Assembly: GCA_950295325.1 (NCBI GenBank)
Contig: OX485805.1
Span: 3,846,501 to 3,910,500 of the forward strand
Origin: Polytrichum commune
Taxonomy: Eukaryota; Streptophyta; Polytrichopsida; Polytrichales; Polytrichaceae
Reading direction: 5' to 3'
DNA length: 64,000 nt
This document shows, piece after piece, positions 61,464 to 64,000 of the stretch (the first letter of the stretch is position 1; the number at the start of each line of letters is the position of its first letter). The notes beneath the pieces are model-generated. The model was not told where the DNA came from. It worked only from the letters and a program-made list of their open reading frames with translations, and did no database searches. The position numbers and the translations under genes were made by a program.

Positions 61464-64000
61464 GTCCAAAAATCTCCCTAGACATTGTCGTAGGTTATCC
61501 CTGTAATTCCAATAACTCATCTACTCAAACTCCCATCAACCCTTTGTTCTTTCGTTCCCTCCTCTCCCTATGATATGTTGCCTTAACGAATTGAGTCCTT
61601 AAAGTAACACCTTCCTTTTGGCGACACCTATTTTCCATTCTTAAGCTATCAACAAGTGAGTGCAAAGTACTACTAGGATATTGCGACCATGGCAATGTTT
61701 AATATGATTGTGTTTTTACAACAAATGGTTACTCCCACTATTGTCAATGCAATGAGAGGATATGATTAAACTAAGTCATTTGTTTAAAGTTTTTGATTAT
61801 ATGTGGCATTACGTACAAAATAAGACCACTATGGCCATTTATAGCAGCAGTGCAAGAAGGATGCAAGAATGCTTTTAGAAAGCATAAACTTTGACCAATC
61901 ATAATGGCGAATCGGGGATCTATTTGCTCAATAAGGGGGTGTAAGAAGTGCTCCACAAAAGGGGGACAATGCCTTCATTGGACATAACAAGGTTGAGTTT
62001 GTGGTGATTATCACCTACCAATCCAACATCAATAGACCCTTCCCCCCCCACCCCCCTCCCTAGTGGAAAGTAAAGGGCTTGTTTCTTATTACAACTTTGT
62101 GAATTCATGTAGGTTGCATATGAATATATTATTTTTCAAAAAAATGAACTTTGTATGGATTTCTTTTAATATATGGAATTTGTTAAAAAAAATTGAGCTA
62201 TTTAATTTGCTTGAAATAGGAAAAGGTTCTCAAAGTGTCACTTTAAGGCCTCAGTTCTTTATGCCTTCTTGTCTTTCTTTGTCTCGATATTCTTACATTT
62301 GTGTGCATTATAATTGCAGTTATGTTATGCAAGGCTAAGTACACATATGAGTGTTTACATGGTAATATGAGGTAAAGCACAAGTCATGTTATGTAGTCCT
62401 AAGGGTAAACTTTCATGTGCCATCCAAGCTAGTAAAGGCAATCAAATGATAACATTTTGAATCCATCCACACGGACATGTGACTTATATTCACTTGGAGA
62501 ACAAATATTGGTGGTAAATAACACTAAAACATACTTTGAAGTTTGAGGAAGGAAGGGGAAGTTGATGATTGAAAATTAACTTATATTTGACTTTGGGATG
62601 GGCAATGTAAAAGTAAAAAAAATGCGGTTGATTCAAATATGGGTCCTGTACATTATACCCCTCAAATTCATACCCTCTTTATGCATGTGCATAGCATAAT
62701 ATACACTAAATCCTTCCCTCAAATATTTCAGTAAAAAAATTGATATACAAAGACATGTTGACATGACCCAAGATTGTCGTAGTTTACGCTCATCTAATTT
62801 TATGCTAGTATTTCTTTTTCCTTTAAAAAATCCTCAATTTACTATATGTTTTGGATTTCTTTTTAAATTGAAAAAATATAATGTTAAATGTATATGCTCA
62901 TGCACTATTCACAATAGTTGAGAACTATCATTCTAAATTGAATGTTTGACAAGAACATAAATCCACGTTCTAGACGTATGTGATTATATTGACCCCCTTA
63001 TTGCATATGATAGTGCTCAAACCAACAAACTGTAATGGAATATGTCCAAATTTTGATGGCACACCCTTAGCATCAACAAAGTCCAATTTATACTATTGCT
63101 GGAACGGGCAACACATGAAATTGCGGCCTAAGTACATTCCATTATTTAGCCCTCCTATAAGTTTTTTCATTCCATTACAAGGCCACCCCCCCCCCCCAAT
63201 TCCTCTATGATTGGTTGTTCCTATTGACTTCTATAACTTAGAGGTACCACATCATTGGAAAGATGACTACAAATGGTCTAAGAAGAATAACAATAGTCTC
63301 TCCCAACTTCCCGCCTCACCCTCTTTGTTTCTTTGTTTTTTTGTAGTAGTTTCCTCTGCTCGTCCCCTTCCTTCCTACCCAGCCACATTCCATGGGTCTT
63401 ACCTTGTCCTCAAGTACAAGATTATGACTATGTATTCCATGTTCAATACAAACAAAAGCATGGCAAGAAGTGATGACTAACCAAGGAATATGAAAGACAC
63501 AATTACTAGTTTAACATAAAAATACTACATTGATGGCCTTGACTGTCCAATACATCCTTTGATTTCCTTTCAATCATTATGGTTGTCCAAATTTCAATAT
63601 ATGGGCCATGTTCAGGGGCACCCCATGAGCACATGATCTTGTAGGTCCATGAAGAAGGCTATGAACTTACGAGATGATATAATATTGGGTCACACACACC
63701 CACCCACCTTTGTTAGTCCATGTCATGACTCCCATTTGTGTGGGCCACCGTGATTCTAGAACACACAGAAATTTTCAACCCTCGGCAAATCTCAAGCTTA
63801 AAACTAGTGAGCCTATGAATTATTTGATTAATACTCAAGGTACTAGTTGGAAGTCTCCAAGGATACATAAGAAAAAACTTGGGATCTGGAGGCCACACTA
63901 TTTCCACCATGATTAGACAATTAGTGTGGCCCACATGAATTATTCCCACATTAGTTTTCCATCCACACTAATAGGACCACATAGTGTTTTAAACTAATTC
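61464..64000. other. gene-poor interval to the window end
   Basis: AT-rich, with short poly-C runs (about 62042-62060 and 63186-63198). ATTAGTGTGG/CCACACTAAT motifs in both orientations between about 63920 and 63990 suggest a transposon end crossing the window boundary. No gene is recognised. Confidence 0.45.

Overview
The window looks like nuclear DNA of a land plant. It has intron-rich genes of plant families: a MAP65 microtubule bundler, the PIN-domain rRNA-processing protein FCF1, a CYP71-clan cytochrome P450, a LEA-2/NHL membrane protein, and an ankyrin-PGG protein. Canonical GT..AG introns were placed by hand and keep frame throughout. A moss or other seedless plant seems the best fit, from general resemblance and the transposon content, but the species is not settled. 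Genes occupy a minority of the window. The rest is old, mostly AT-rich repeat debris with microsatellites.

Layout. At 97-614 (+) is the last exon of a gene entering from the left. At 3152-3648 lies a non-autonomous hAT-like element with a perfect 8-bp target duplication. At 8599-4761 (-) is an ankyrin/PGG gene broken by a frameshift and an in-frame stop. From 8.7 to 14.5 kb there are only repeats, including a 418-bp terminal-inverted-repeat element. At 19096-14805 (-) is MAP65 with 12 coding exons (699 aa). From 20 to 29 kb there are related small inverted-repeat elements, a decayed LINE and a very AT-rich stretch. At 32732-29886 (-) is FCF1 with 9 exons (198 aa), with a telo-box in its 5' region.

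The most interesting item is at 39471-35148 (-): a 5'-truncated LINE bounded by a 13-bp target duplication. Its open frames show, in order, the end of a reverse transcriptase (YADD), a domain resembling the PCIF1 cap-adenosine methyltransferase, RNase H, a CCHC zinc finger and an R2-type restriction-like endonuclease. The copy is dead (two frameshifts, one nonsense codon, two RNase H catalytic residues lost), but the architecture is unusual. A second fragment of its 3' end lies at about 22866-23020.

To the right are a LEA-2/NHL gene at 42536-43524 (+), with a duplicated block upstream, and a P450 at 47588-44572 (-, 3 exons, 536 aa), with a LINE tail in its first intron and a degenerate minisatellite upstream. 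From 48.9 to 64 kb no gene is recognised. That part holds long (CT)n/(GA)n microsatellites, tandem duplications, foldbacks and dispersed repeat copies shared with the left end of the window. The genes show no operon-like or pathway relationship; they are independent housekeeping or family genes separated by transposon debris.
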